DNA from: Carnegiea gigantea
Lineage: Eukaryota; Streptophyta; Magnoliopsida; Caryophyllales; Cactaceae
Direction of reading: 5' to 3'
NCBI GenBank assembly: GCA_029747015.1
Contig: JAKOGI010000104.1
Location: 607,501-671,500, forward strand
DNA length: 64,000 nucleotides
Positions within the stretch are counted from its first letter, which is position 1, and each line of letters begins with the position of its first letter. Below, one piece after another: positions 33,315 through 45,972 of the stretch. Made by a program: the position numbers and the translations under genes. The notes under the pieces are model-generated. The model made no database searches, had not been told where the DNA came from, and was given only the letters and a program-made list of their open reading frames with translations.

Positions 33315-35198
33315 ATTTTTATCACGCTTTTAGAGAAAGGAATGATGTATAAGCTTGAAGGGAAATAATATATATCTTGGAAAAAGGAGATGAACCTGAT
33401 TAGATGATAAAAGGAATCCATAATTAGAAGGAAACGAGGAGAAACGAGCCAGAGGTGTCTTGATGCAGGAGAATTCTTATAATTTTCTACCAATATTATA
33501 TGGTCTAAATCATACGGATTTATACACCTTTATTGAACTACATGTAAATAAGGGTTCAGTGAATGATATGACGTCCGTACATGCTCCTATAATGATCCAA
33601 AAAAATTTTAAAAAAATAAGAGCATAAAATCATGAGCAACCAAGATCATGTTAGTGAGAGATAGAGTTCTAAGAGAGAAATTCTAATACTAATTGTTGCT
33701 TATTAGCTAAAAACTAGCCGATTACAATTTACAAGTACGATGGAAACAAACAAAAAGAAGAATTAGACTGGTGAAAGAGGGGTAATAATATAAATTTTTA
33801 ATAAAGAGTGTTTTTTATTAATTCTAAATTAATGCATTAGATGATCTGGAATAATCAAATTATCAATATGAGTTTCTTTGCTTTTTTTTGGGGGGGGGGG
33901 GGGGGGCATATGGGGGTTACCCCATGTGGATCCTGACTGGGGTACTACCATGCAAGAAGGATTTTTTTAGGGGGTGGAGGGATAAGCAGCTATTTGATAA
34001 ACAAGTTTATGCATGTATCCTGGCTGACTCGTGTACAAGTAGTAATGTAATGAACCAACCTAAACTGCACAACGTATTTGTCATGATACTTATGTGTCTC
34101 ACTGCTTGACATTGAAATATGGTAAGTTGCAATTAATTTTTAACTTTTCAACTCAAAAATTATAAGTCATATATTAATATAGAAAACCTAGCTAATGATC
34201 AACCATGTTAGGCCCTATTCTTTTCTACTGCAAACTTAAAATGTAAAAAGTTGAAATAACGAAGTATAAAAAGTTGTAAGGAGCTGCAAGAAGTTATAAA
34301 GTATGTATAAGGTAGCTATAAAGTAGGCAGCTATTAATAGTTATAAAAGATTGTAAGAAATTATATGAAGCCGTGAGGAGTTAAAAAAAAGTTGTAAAAT
34401 ATAAACTTAACCTTGCTAAAAGCTAAAGACAAAGGATGATTTATGACATATCTAATATATCAAAATTTACATACATAATATGTTGTTTGATCCCAATTAT
34501 TAACTGCACAAATCTTATTTAATCCCAATTTTTCTTTGATCTAATACATAACACTACAATACTTTTTTTTTAACTAAATAAGATTTAAAAAATTTAGTCT
34601 CTATTAGAAACATAATGCCATTTTCAATATTTTTGTATGAGACTATTTTGAATATATAATTACACAAACCCATGTTTTATCACGTACATTTGGAGAAATG
34701 AATAATTAGGTAAATAGAGAAATACAATATTAAGAGAGAGTGTGACGAGCTTGAGCTAAACGATAACAGGAATCCATAATTAGCAATGAAAAGAGGAAAA
34801 GCTAAAAAGAGCAAAAAGAGAGTCCTACGGGGTGTATTAGCCTCCCGGCCCTCTCCTTCATAGGAGGGCCCCTTTTCCTTTTTGTTTCTTTTTGTTCTTT
34901 AATATATCACTTATAAATTATATAATTACTATTAATAATATTTCTGGCTCTTCTCCCCCCCCCCCCCCCCCGGCCTCCTTCTATAAGCCCCAGTTCCCTC
35001 TCTTGCTTCCATTCACCAACTTGTTCATTCCTCCTCTTACATAACTGTCCCTTCCTCCCTCCCTCCCTCCCTCCCTCCCTCTCTCTCTCTCTCTCGCTTA
35101 TCGCTTCCTCATTCGTGATCATCTATTTGACAAAATAAAGAACATATCCAAGAGAAAACCCTAAGGGATAGAACCAGAGGGAAAGAGGCTAGGCAGCA
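33315..35198. other. Upstream region and leader of the NAC gene
   Basis: No gene. Features: a G-run at about 33890-33906; a TIR-like TAGGCCCTATTCTTTTC at 34209 followed by a TTGTAAGRAG-type degenerate array to about 34420; a C-run at about 34957-34972; and (CCCT)n then (CT)n at about 35050-35095, roughly 100 bp before the NAC start. CT-rich leaders are common in plant promoters. Confidence 0.5.
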
Positions 35199-38100
35199 AT
35201 GGCTCCTGTTTCATTGCCTCCAGGATTCCGGTTCCATCCAACGGACGAGGAGCTAGTGGCCTACTACCTCAAGAGGAAGATCAATGGGCGTAGGATTGAT
35301 TTGGAGATCATAGCTGAAGTTGATCTCTATAAGTGTGAGCCTTGGGAGTTACCAGGTAAGTTTATTATTTTTTTGTAACACAAATGAATTCTACTTAGCC
35401 TGAATCTTATATAGGCAATATTTTCTCGTTTTTGATGTTAAGTAAGACTGTCTCAACATGAAAAATACCGTCCTTGAGATATTTGGCTAGGGGGTATCTA
35501 TGTTCGTCTTATGGATGTATGCAAGTATTTGTCTTCAACCATGTTTATTTATGTATACCTATAGCCTCATGAAGTATTACAAAGCTCATAAATATGGGAG
35601 AATAGGGATAGACCAACCTCATACATATTTACATCTGTAATAAGCTTGTTTTTACGGGACTCTGTTGGTTTATATATAGTCAAATGCACAACAAATCTAG
35701 GGTTTCACTGTTTTAGACATCTATTTCACCTATTTATATGTATCAATTGACCCACATAATTAACCATGATGACAAAACTAGGGGAAGTGCAACATACAGA
35801 TAAAATACTTTTGCATTTCTTGATCTCTATTTTTCCCTCTTTTCTCAAACAAACCAATCAGGATGACTAGCTATGTCTTGATCCTAAGTAACGCATATTT
35901 AATCTCTAATCAACTATTAGTATGTAATATATTAGTACTTGATAAAGCTTTTAGGATGCTAACGAGGCTTAATTAAAATCCATTTTTGCCTATTTTTATG
36001 TCCATTAATGTTGTGTGTGTGTCTCTGAGAGAGAGAGAGAGAGAGAGAGTTGACCAAGTCAGAGGAAATGCTTTGCTTTTGCATGGCTTAATTCCTTACT
36101 TTCTAGGGCATCTTTGTTCCTCCTAAGTATATCTATCATTTTCTACCTCATAAGTTATATGCTTTTCTTCAAATGCACTTCCCCTTCAGAAAAGAAAAAG
36201 AAAATTCCTCCTCCCTCATTCACACTGCCTCAAAATAAACTCCTTTGCGACACCCAAAATAACATAATTAAATTTTAACGAAGAATACAAGGCTCGCCAA
36301 AAAAAGATAGCAGTCATTCTTCACCATTAATAATGCTTTTGCTCTTAAAAATGTTCTTTTAAAGCTTGAAGTGAAGAAGATGTTTGGCTATGGGACATTT
36401 GGAATGGGAAAACGAATTAGGGTCTATTGTCCCTTGTGTTTATATCTGCTTGAAAAAATATTTTGTTGCCTTCTTGTATGCTAGTTTACCTCATTTTGGT
36501 TTTCATTTTTGAGTTACTTGGAAATAAAAAAATTCGTAGGTAAATCAATATTGCCAAGCAAGGATATGGAGTGGTATTTCTTCAGCCCTAGAGATCGGAA
36601 GTACCCAAATGGATCGAGAACTAATCGAGCAACTAAGGCGGGTTATTGGAAGGCTACAGGTAAGGACCGAAGGGTGAACTCGCAAACACGAGCAGTGGGT
36701 ATGAAGAAAACATTGGTCTACTATAGAGGGAGAGCACCTCATGGTCATCGTACTCACTGGGTCATGCATGAGTATCGCCTTGATGAAAGGGAGTGTGAAG
36801 TTGCTTCAGGTTTGCAGGTATCAAATTTAGCCATTTCAGATCATTTTAGAACAATTTTATGTTATTGTGAAGAAGATGATCCTAATATCTCTTGAAACAA
36901 ACATAGCATGCAAAAAATATTGGAATTACTTATAGATCGCTCAATTTTATCCACACCGAGTTTATGCCACATTTGCTTGAGTGGAATTAAGGTTGGTTTA
37001 TTTTGGGTATGATTGTCATTTGGATTTGCATAAACAGTAAATTCTGATCAAGTGGGATGAATACTAAGCCGTATCGATTGGCCGTAGCTCATTTTTGGAA
37101 TAGTTCATCCGCTGTGACCCAACTAAGATTATTGACGTCTAAACAGATAGAATTTCATATCTTTATCTAGCTAGCATCTTATGTGTTAGTTCTACTAAGC
37201 TACAACATATAGGTAGGATTCATTGTATTTCCATGAATCTGAATAGTTAAGCATTGCTTTTTCGCTTTAGTAATTCCCATATCTCTTTTCTCGTCAAAAA
37301 TCTAGGAAGCCTATGCACTATGCCGGATATTCAAGAAAACAGCACCACCCATCCCGCCCAAGATGACACCACACTACAGCTCTTACTCCAACATGGCTCC
37401 AATGTCAAGCGACCAGTCATCGAGCCTTGACATGTTCTCCGAGGGAAGATGTGATGATCACTTTGATAGCTCTGAATACATGGTCCCAATCGAGAGATGC
37501 TCACCCAGCTTCACACCTAGCCATGCATCAGCTTCCTCATCGCTTAATTGCATGCATGACATGGGTGATGGGCAATGGATGCAATACTTGAATGATCAGG
37601 AAGACTTCAGCTTCCCAACCCCATCGTTCCGAAACCTTGGGTCCATCTCCTACCCTCCATCTAAGGTAATTATTTCATCTTCAATTCGGATTAGCTTCGA
37701 GTTGAACTTGTAACATGAAACTATTCTATAATTATTGCTTTTCTTTTTCGAAAAAAAATTTAAAACTAATTGGTTTTTTTTTTTGTTTTTTTTGGGTGAA
37801 GGTTGACATTGCAATAGAGTGTGCAAGGTTGCAGCACCGTTTCACCTTGCCCCCACTAGAAGTAGAAAGATCTCCACAGTTTGGGACAAGTCTTTCTGAT
37901 CATATGGGAATGCCTCAATCTTCCTTCAATAATGGCTCGTTGACTGGTGGTACTGATATTCTAGATGAAATCCTCTCCGTTGCTCAGGCTCAACAAGATC
38001 TCTTAAATCAGTCGAACGACTGCCCATGGGAGGATATGAACACGGGCTCGATTAGGGTTGGAGATCACCCAGATGAATCCAACCATGCAGGAAGGATGGT

Positions 38101-38409
38101 TGACTACTCGGATTTACTAGTCACGTCGGAAAGCGATTTCGAAAAGGTAAGATGAAATCTTCAATTTGTACGTGCACGTACTCATAAATTTAAGGACATC
38201 ATAGGACATATCTTTCACACAACATTATTAATAGATTATCAATTCAATCTCGACAGCTATTCTGATTAATTCTCTATATTCCTCTTTGTTGTTATCATGT
38301 GATGCAATAGATTTCTGGGGGTGATCAATTATTTGAGACGGTTCATGTAGAGAACACATCAACATTTCATGGAGACCATGAAATTCGAGGTACAGAGTTT
38401 TATCTTATT

Positions 38410-38445
<36 letters not shown>

Positions 38446-39017
38446 GCAACTATCTCACAAACTATTCACATTAACACACACCATTCAATAATCTCATTGT
38501 AGATGATTATAAGGCCCATACTTTCCAAGACGGCATCATGACCGATGATCCCACGCAAAGCTTCATCAATGATGAAGAAATCGACAACTTCTCAAGCACG
38601 CCAAATTTCGAGGTGTTTGAGGAAGTACGCGTCAGCCAAAGCCACTGCGTCTCATCCCAATCGTTAGCTGAGACGCGATTCCATCAAGTGCAGCCTACCA
38701 AGATGGTCCAAGTCTACTTACAACGTCATGCAACAGGGTTACAAACCACCAATGTCGAAAGGTGTTCTAGAAGGAAACCCTCAGTGCTCACCAAGCTCCT
38801 AGGGTTTGCGAAAAATAGCCTCAAAGGAAGTGCAAAAGCTACACTCAAATGTGGCAACTTGAAGCAGATTTGTGATGAAGATCAAGAAGTAAGCCAGGCT
38901 GCTGGCTATACAGAAGGAATGATGTGTAATTGGGTAGTGAATAGGGTGTGGCCTTCTCTAACCATTCTTCTAGCACTTTTTAGCATTTGGGCTAACCATG
39001 ACACACCCTCAGTCTAA
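35199..39017 (+). CDS. NAC transcription factor with C-terminal membrane anchor
   Basis: Six exons: 35199-35355, 36540-36817, 37306-37665, 37802-38146, 38311-38389, 38503-39017. All introns are GT-AG and phases agree, giving 577 residues. The NAC DNA-binding and dimerisation domain fills about residues 5-155: [11 protein letters not shown] (A), [12 protein letters not shown] (B), [14 protein letters not shown] and [17 protein letters not shown] (C), [17 protein letters not shown] and [10 protein letters not shown] (D), then [10 protein letters not shown]. The N-terminal sequence is closest in my memory to the NAC45/NAC86/NAC28 group. The long C-terminal part is acidic and Ser-rich, as in activation domains. 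It ends with a hydrophobic helix, [15 protein letters not shown], 10 residues from the C-terminus, as in membrane-tethered NTL factors released by proteolysis. The start codon is supported by the [10 protein letters not shown] consensus. Confidence 0.95.
36027..36049. repeat. (GA)n microsatellite in NAC intron 1
   Basis: About 11 GA units, just after a short GT repeat. Confidence 0.9.
38412..38442. repeat. (CT)n microsatellite in NAC intron 5
   Basis: About 15 CT units, 22 bp after the exon 5 donor. Confidence 0.9.
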
Positions 39018-40102
39018 TTAATTAGCCTCACACTAATTAAACCACTTGTTTTATGTTTTAAGAAAGGCATTGACTTTACCTTTCTTTAGGAATTAATTAA
39101 TTGTATTTCAAATTAAAACCATTCACGAGGTAGGGAATTAATTAATTTATTATTATTTTTATTGATTTTTCTTTCTATAGACATAAAATTGTTAAGTACT
39201 TTTATGCATTTTATTAATTTTAATACCTCATTATGCCACAGTTACTATTGACCAAAAATATAAAGGAAATTTCGTCATCGTAGCTCCTTTCAATGCAATG
39301 TTGAAAACAAAAATAGCAGTATATTTGGCTTTAGTAGATTTGGACTATCATGAGACCTTTATTCCAATTTGAAGCCTCATACTGTTCATGTCATTCGCTC
39401 ATCGATTGTCTATATGGGCGGGACAATAGGCAACTGGACCTCAAAAATACATTTCCGCATAGTGATCTCACCGAAAATGTTTACATGACCTAACCTTAGG
39501 GCTCTGTTCACCTAGTTTGTACCTCTAATTTTTCATATTATCTTTTACTTGCATCAATATTGGTGTTAAATGATATTAAACTCCAAGTTGGTGACATGGC
39601 ACAACCACATGTACAAATAATTAATTGCCATGTCAACTAGTAGTGGGTTCAAAATTGTATAACACAATCTAATTGATCAATGCGGTAAAAAGTAATCAAA
39701 ATAAAATCGTTGTTATCAAATTTTTAAAAAAATTCAAAAATAGGCATCATTGTCCTGAATTTCTGGATCCGCTACTAATACTATGGGTGTGACAAAATCT
39801 CTCCCACATATATCATGGCTAATTAGGTTCTTCATGTTATAGTAAGCACATCAAGGTTGACCTTAATGCTCCCAGCTGGTAGAGCCTTATATTTGCCTAA
39901 ATTGTAATGGCAAAGATATGTATAGGAAGTAATGACAAAAGATAGCTCTTTTTCATACCTACTCTCTATCCCATGTAGAAGGATTAGAATTTAGAAGTCC
40001 CTTGTAGAGTTTTTATTACTCCCTCTGTCTTGAACTCGTTGAATTTTTCTGGGCTTGGTTTTAGTAGTGTTGTGGAGTGAGGGTCAACACTACACACGCG
40101 GG
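39018..40102. other. NAC 3' flank; Stowaway-like end
   Basis: Intergenic. At about 40017-40045 TTACTCCCTCTGTCTTGAACTC resembles the common Stowaway MITE terminus (CTCCCTCYGT). It stops short of the gypsy-type element starting at 40103, so it may be a fragment. Confidence 0.35.
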
Positions 40103-41585
40103 TGTTGAGGAAAAAGTTTTAATATTTATAAACCCCAAGTGCAAGGTATATCGTTTACTACTTGGGGTGTCGTCCGCAGGGAGTTGTGTTTCCAACTATC
40201 AGGGCTAACTAAAGCGTCTCCAGCTAGGCAAGATCGAAGGAGATGGACGGTGAACTAAACTACGCTAACAAATATAGAAAAAAGTGACTTGAAGTTGTGA
40301 TTTGACCAATGGATGAACCAACTAATCGAGACGAGTCCTAACCTACCCAAACTACATCATGAACAAGAGATGGTTGGTTACATCATTAAACCCACCCAAG
40401 CCCTCTCTCAAGGGTCATGAGCTAGCCTAATTGTTCTAACCTCCTATTTTTATGGGATTAGTTTAACTAAACTATAAGATTGACAATCCTCGACCTAGCT
40501 AGCGACGAGATTATTTTCATGTCCCAATCCCACCTATTCTCTCTACCCATACTAGGCAATCGATCTTACCTCTCAGCATAAGTCAATTGCTCAAAAACAT
40601 GGATGAAAGCTCTTTCAAGCATTTCATCAAATACTTGACCGGCGTAAGAGAAAACTCTAAGTTCTAGGGATAGATTGGGTATGATTAGGCCAAGTACAAG
40701 ACTAATTAGCCATCAAGAGGCTAATCACAATCCAAGCCAACACAATCTATGAACTAAACATCACAAACACATTAAAACCTAAACTAACAAACAAGAACAT
40801 GAACTTGAACAAGAAAACAAAGAGAATAAAATAAATCAAATCTAAACTATTAAACAAACATGAATTAACAACAAAAACCAAACACTGAAACTAAACAAAC
40901 AAATACAAGAATTAAACTAACAAAACATAAACAAGAACAATGAATGAAATAAATAGAGAAAGGGGAAGAAACTTAGTCTTGAATTGATAGAAGGAACTTG
41001 AAATTCAAAGGTTGAATCCAAGATTACAATCTTCAATCCTAAACTAATCCTCTTATTGAGGTTTTATTTGCTAAAACATAACCTAAACTACCCTAGAAAT
41101 CGCCAGAGAGAAGCCCCAAGCGAACTCTGTGCAACCCCCTGCAAAACTGGCCGAAGTGGCGTTTATATCGCGGAAGCAGACCCGACGCACAGTCGTGCCC
41201 AGACGCACGGCCAACCGTGCGCCACCACGCACGGCCACCACGCACGGTCGTGCGCCTAGCCGTGCGTGGTCTCTGGCCGCCAGGCACGGCCGTGCTACCC
41301 TGTTGCGCGGTCGTGCCTTCTACCACGCATCTTCCGTTGGCTCCCGAGGCTTGTTGGACCTCTATTCCATCTCGAAATGCATCCCTAAATGCCTCATTCC
41401 TTATTAAAGTTGGTGAGTTTCTCATCTCTTTAACAAAACTCTTAGAAAACAAGAAAACCAACCAAATAAGTACATTATGAATCGAAAGAGGCAAATTTGA
41501 CCCTTTTTCCTTAAGATTCGACATGAAAACTATGAGAAAAGTGGGTCAAATAAGGAATAAAATGAGGTCAAATATCGGTGCAGCA
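40103..41585 (-). repeat. 3' LTR of gypsy-type element 1
   Basis: 1483 bp. Minus strand TGCTGCACC...CTCAACA. It includes a GC-rich cluster of GCACGGYCGTGC palindromes at about 41185-41325. Confidence 0.85.
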
Positions 41586-41599
41586 AATACCCCCACACC

Positions 41600-43114
41600 T
41601 ACCTTTTACTCGTCCTCGAGCAAAACGAAAATAAAAACTAAACTAAATAACTAACTCACTTTCGTAGGAATCGCGGTTGCATTTAGCGTACGCAACAAAC
41701 CCTTTAAACCCCTTGGTTCCCCCAAGTAGATAAGTGAGGTCTCGTGAGGGTTTGTACAAGATATACCCACAAAATCTCAAAAAGAAAAAACAAAGAAAAG
41801 AGAAACAAAAATCGAAAAATAAAAATGACAAGATATAATATATACATCAGGGTAAATTGTACATAATCGGATTAACCAAAACCCCTTAGTAACTCAAGTA
41901 TCAGTCTGTACACAAGCATTATATGCATTTCAGAATACATCATCCCAAAGAATAGCATCCAGACATCAGCTTTTCACCCCACGATGCATGAAAAACATTG
42001 AATCCATCATCGTGCCTGGTGTGCAAGTGTATCATCACCTTAAGCCTTTGGCTTACCAAAATCAAATTCAATCCCACTTAACTGACACAAGCTGCCTTGT
42101 TGAATTGCTAGCATGGAAAACAAGCTTCCCCAATAGCACTATTGCCTCAAAGGGTAGCACCCAATAGCGTATACCTCCAAGGGGTGCTTGTCATTCCAAA
42201 TTCTTTTCTTCGCCCCCCGCCCCTTTTTTCCCCTTTTTTTTCATTCTAAACTCTTGCCACGCCTCAAAGGGATGCACCCAGTAGCGCATGAGTTTGTTTG
42301 TTTTTGTTTTTGTTTTTGAAAAAGGGGTGCAAGCACATACAAAGGTAACTGTGCAGTAGAAAAGTGGGAGAGCTGATCATAGAAGACTAAGAATGTAAGG
42401 TAATGATAATATAATAATCAGGACTGGATTGCAAAATTTCAATGGACTGTTAGGGTTAGAACTGAGGCCTAAAATAACAGACTTAGGATGAATATCTATC
42501 ATGCACATTATACACATTATATTTATATACGAGCTAATAGCCAAGGTACCGGAGATTAAGGCTTATCAAAATAGTACACAACTCTCCTAAATTGAAAAAT
42601 TATGCAAAAAGGAGAAAAAATTAAAAATTTACGCAAAAATGAAAATTTTTCACAAACATAAGAATAAAAGGGTAGATGACCCCACCCCCACACCTAAATC
42701 TCACAATGTCCTCATTGGGAGATGAGAGTCATCACCAACCACAAAACACACAGAAACAAAGAAAACAAAATTATACAAGAACACTAAACCGACACATATA
42801 TACACAGGCGACCACACCCAAAAAAAAAAACCACAATCTCACCCAATCAACAACAAGATCACACATATATACAAAACTAATACCACCAAAAACAAATATA
42901 TGCCAATCCATCAACACCACCAACAACAACACACAAGTATCCACAAAAATACAAAAACGGTGATCATAGCCATCAATGGCTCAACAACATCCTAACTTTC
43001 TCCTCAAAATGATCACCACAAAAGTACAACCTAATATCCACAACTAAACAAAAACAAAAAGTGAAAAGGAAAAAAATAAAAAGAAGGGGGAAGAGTGAGA
43101 ACGATTATACCAGG
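41600..43114 (-). other. Non-coding 3' interior of gypsy-type element 1
   Basis: About 1.5 kb without coherent coding sequence, where pol would be expected in an autonomous relative. Includes CA-rich low-complexity sequence at 42720-42960. Confidence 0.6.
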
Positions 43115-44409
43115 TTAGGTACTGAATGTAACCGAACTATGCCATGACGGTTTAAGGAGCATCAGCCACTCCTTGTCTCTCAAGACGCGAGCTGCCAACT
43201 CAGATGCAGTCAGCGCTCTCAGAAGCTTGTCATGCACTGCTGCATACATCTCAGAATGGTATGAATAAGAGAACACTAGTAAGGATGGAGCAAACAAAGT
43301 GCCCTCTTAAACTCATCAAATGCCTTGGAGAAATCAGCAAAATAATCGAATGCAATAATCAACACGATTTTTCCAGGCATGTCCTCTAGGTACAGATGAT
43401 AAGGATCAAGGGAGAGGTTATACCCTCTAAAAGTACCTAGAGACTTACAACAGTCAACCTCATTCCCCTGAAGTATCACATGAGGATCAATAAGTAACAT
43501 ATCACAACACTTAGGGGAATGGGAGGGTAGAGAGTTGGGGGATATATTATCAACAAAATCAGAATTAGTTGGCCCTGCAACCACAACATCCACGCATGAA
43601 GTCCCTATAGGAGTCTTATGAAAATCATGCACCTCAATAGAAACATTGCCTGACTCAGACCAAGTATCATCCTCATCAACACTAGCGCTAACACCAAAGG
43701 TCTCAACTACCTCGAACTCCGTCGACTGAGCAAAAGTAGAAGGTGTATCAAGAAAAGTCATGATGAGCGCAGTGTTGTTCCTATAAGAGCGAGGGGAGGA
43801 TGGGGCAACAACAGGTAAAGTAGTCAAGGGAGGGTTAATGACTTCCCCTAGTCCGGACTCTCGAGGAGGAAAAGACGCACCATCATCATGCAGATTGACA
43901 TCAAGTCTAGGAGCACTAGAACTAAGGTCAGTCTCGGGTGATAGGTCATACTCCTGCATTTTATTAGCAAATTCAATTTGTTGCTTATTCGTTATCTCTA
44001 TCATATTGCTAAGTCTAGCAAAGCCTTCATTAGAAATATAATAGGGACAAGAATTATTGGCATGATCAGAACAATAGCAAATTTTGCACAGAGGAGGAGC
44101 ATAATCAGGGATGCAAGGGGGTGGGGTACAAGAATCAGAACAACTAGTTTCGAATTCATAAATATCCCAAGCCAACCAATCAAGGAAATCACAAACTTCA
44201 TTAACGTCTTCAGCACAAAAATCTCAATACTCCAAAAGAGTACGGGTTTCACAATTCACACCCTCATAAACTGCATTTAAAAGTTCCCACATCTCCACAT
44301 AAAAATCATAATGAGCAAGAAAAGTATGTACTCTATCATAGTATCTCCAAAACAATTCATGCTCATATTGAGGGAAGTGGGAAAGAGACTTTTTTTTTTC
44401 AATTTTCAA
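43115..44409 (-). pseudogene. Gypsy-type gag-like protein, element 1
   Basis: The frame from 44409 reads FPQYEHELFWRYYDRVHTFL and VEMWELLNAVYEGVN, the gag pattern of plant Tat/Athila-like gypsy elements. A TGA at 44224-44226 replaces a likely Trp. The frame is then open to 43276 with a Cys-rich patch CKICYCSDHANNSC, LGEVINPPLTTLPVVAPSSP and FDYFADFSKAFDEFKRAL. A small indel near 43300 shifts the frame, and the conserved C-terminal part (LVFSYSYHSEMYAAVHDKLL, RALTASEL) continues to 43115. The protein parallels 50100-51354 in element 2. Precise function beyond gag is unknown. Confidence 0.65.
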
Positions 44410-44499
44410 TTTTTTTTCAAAATAAAAGCCTAGTCTCGAATGCTCAAGTAAGCTCTAATATTGGAAAGCGCAAACTCCCCGACAACTGCGTCAAAAACT

Positions 44500-45967
44500 T
44501 GTTGAGGAAAAAAAATTTAATATTTATAAACCCCAAGTGCAAGGTGTATCGTTGAGTACTTAGGGTGTCATCCGCAAATAGTTGTGTTTCCAACTATTAG
44601 GGCTAACTAAAGCGTCTCGAACTAGGCAAGATCGAAGGGAATGAATGGTGAATTAAACTATGCTAACAAATATGGAAAAAACGACTTGGAGTTGTGATTT
44701 GATCAATGGACGAACCAACTAATCGAGACGAGTGATAACCTACCCAAACTACATCATGAACGAGAGATGATTGGTTGCATCATTAAAACCACCCAAGCCC
44801 TCTCTCAAGGGTCATAAGCTAGTCTAATTGTTCTAACCTCCTATTTTCATGGGATTAGTTTAACTAAACTACAAGATTGACAATCCTCGACCTAACTAGT
44901 GACGAGACTATTTTCATGTCGAAATCCCAACTATTCTCTCTACCCACACTAGACAATCGACCTTACCTCTCAACATTAGTTAATTGCCCCAAAACACGGA
45001 TGAAAGCTCTTTTAAGCACTTTATCGAACACTTGGCGGACGTGAGAGAAAACTCTAAATTCTAGGCATAGATTGGGTATGGTTAGGCTAAATACAAGACT
45101 AATTAGCTATCAAAAGGCTAATCACAATCTAAGCCAACACAATCTACCAACTAAACGTCACAAACACATGAAAACCTAAACTAACAAACAAGAACATGAA
45201 CTTGAACCAGAAAACAAAGAGAATGAAATAAATCAAATCTAAACAACTAAACGAACATGAATTAACAAAAAAACCAAACATTGAAACTAAACAAACAAAT
45301 ACAAGAATTAAACTAACAAAACATAAACAAGAATAACAAATGAAATAAATAGAGAAAGGGGAAGAAAACTTAGTCTCGAATTAATAGAAGGAACTTGAAA
45401 TTCAAAAGTTGAATCCAAGATTAAAATCTTCAATCCTAAACTAATCCTCCTATTGAGGTTTTATTTGCTAAAACCTAACCTAAACTACCCTAATCGCCAG
45501 AGAGAAGTGCCCAAGCGAACCCCGTGCGACCCCCTACAAAACTGGCCGAAGTGGCGTTTATATCGCGGAAACAGCCCCGACGCACGGTCGTGCCCGACCT
45601 TGCGCCACCACGCATAGCCACCACGCACGGTCGTACGCCTGGCCATGCGTGGTCTCTAGTCGCTAGGCACGGCCGTGCCACCTTGTTGCACGGTCATGCC
45701 TTCTTCCACGCGTCTTCCGTTGGCTCCCGGGGCTTGTCGGATCTCTATTCCATCTCGAAATGCATCCCTTAATGCCTCATTCCTTATTGAAGTTGGTGAG
45801 TTTCTCATCTCTTTGGCAAAACTCCTAGAAAACAAGAAAACCAACTAAATAAGTACATTATGAACCGAAAGAGGCAAATTTGACCCTTTCTTCTTAAGAT
45901 TCGACATGAAGACCATGGAAAAGTGCGTCAAATAAGGGATAAAATGAGGTCAAATATCGATGCAATA
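44500..45967 (-). repeat. 5' LTR of gypsy-type element 1
   Basis: 1468 bp, partner of 40103-41585. The terminal GCA has decayed to ATA on the plus strand. GC-rich cluster at 45575-45710. Confidence 0.85.
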
Positions 45968-45972
45968 GCGAG

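Larger units (their letters stand above)
40103..45967 (-). mobile_element. Gag-only gypsy-type LTR element 1
   Basis: 5865 bp in minus orientation; LTRs 40103-41585 and 44500-45967. Flanks GCGGG and GCGAG are a 5-bp duplication with one mismatch. The purine tract (minus strand GGTGTGGGGGTATT) abuts the 3' LTR at 41586-41599. The primer site, about 44477-44496, reads TTTTTGACGCAGTTGTCGGG on the minus strand, a variant of the TTTGGCGCCGTTGCCGGGG typical of Tat/Athila-like gypsy elements. The interior holds one gag-like frame and no pol. Confidence 0.82.

Noticed and set aside
33888..34109. ORF starting in a G-run
   Set aside because: The start is an artefact of the G homopolymer, and the rest has no protein-like features.
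41056..41524. ORFs of 67-143 codons on both strands, also at 45490-45844, 48099-48442 and 52487-52844
   Set aside because: All fall in the GC-rich blocks of gypsy-type LTRs, and frames are not conserved between the paired LTRs.
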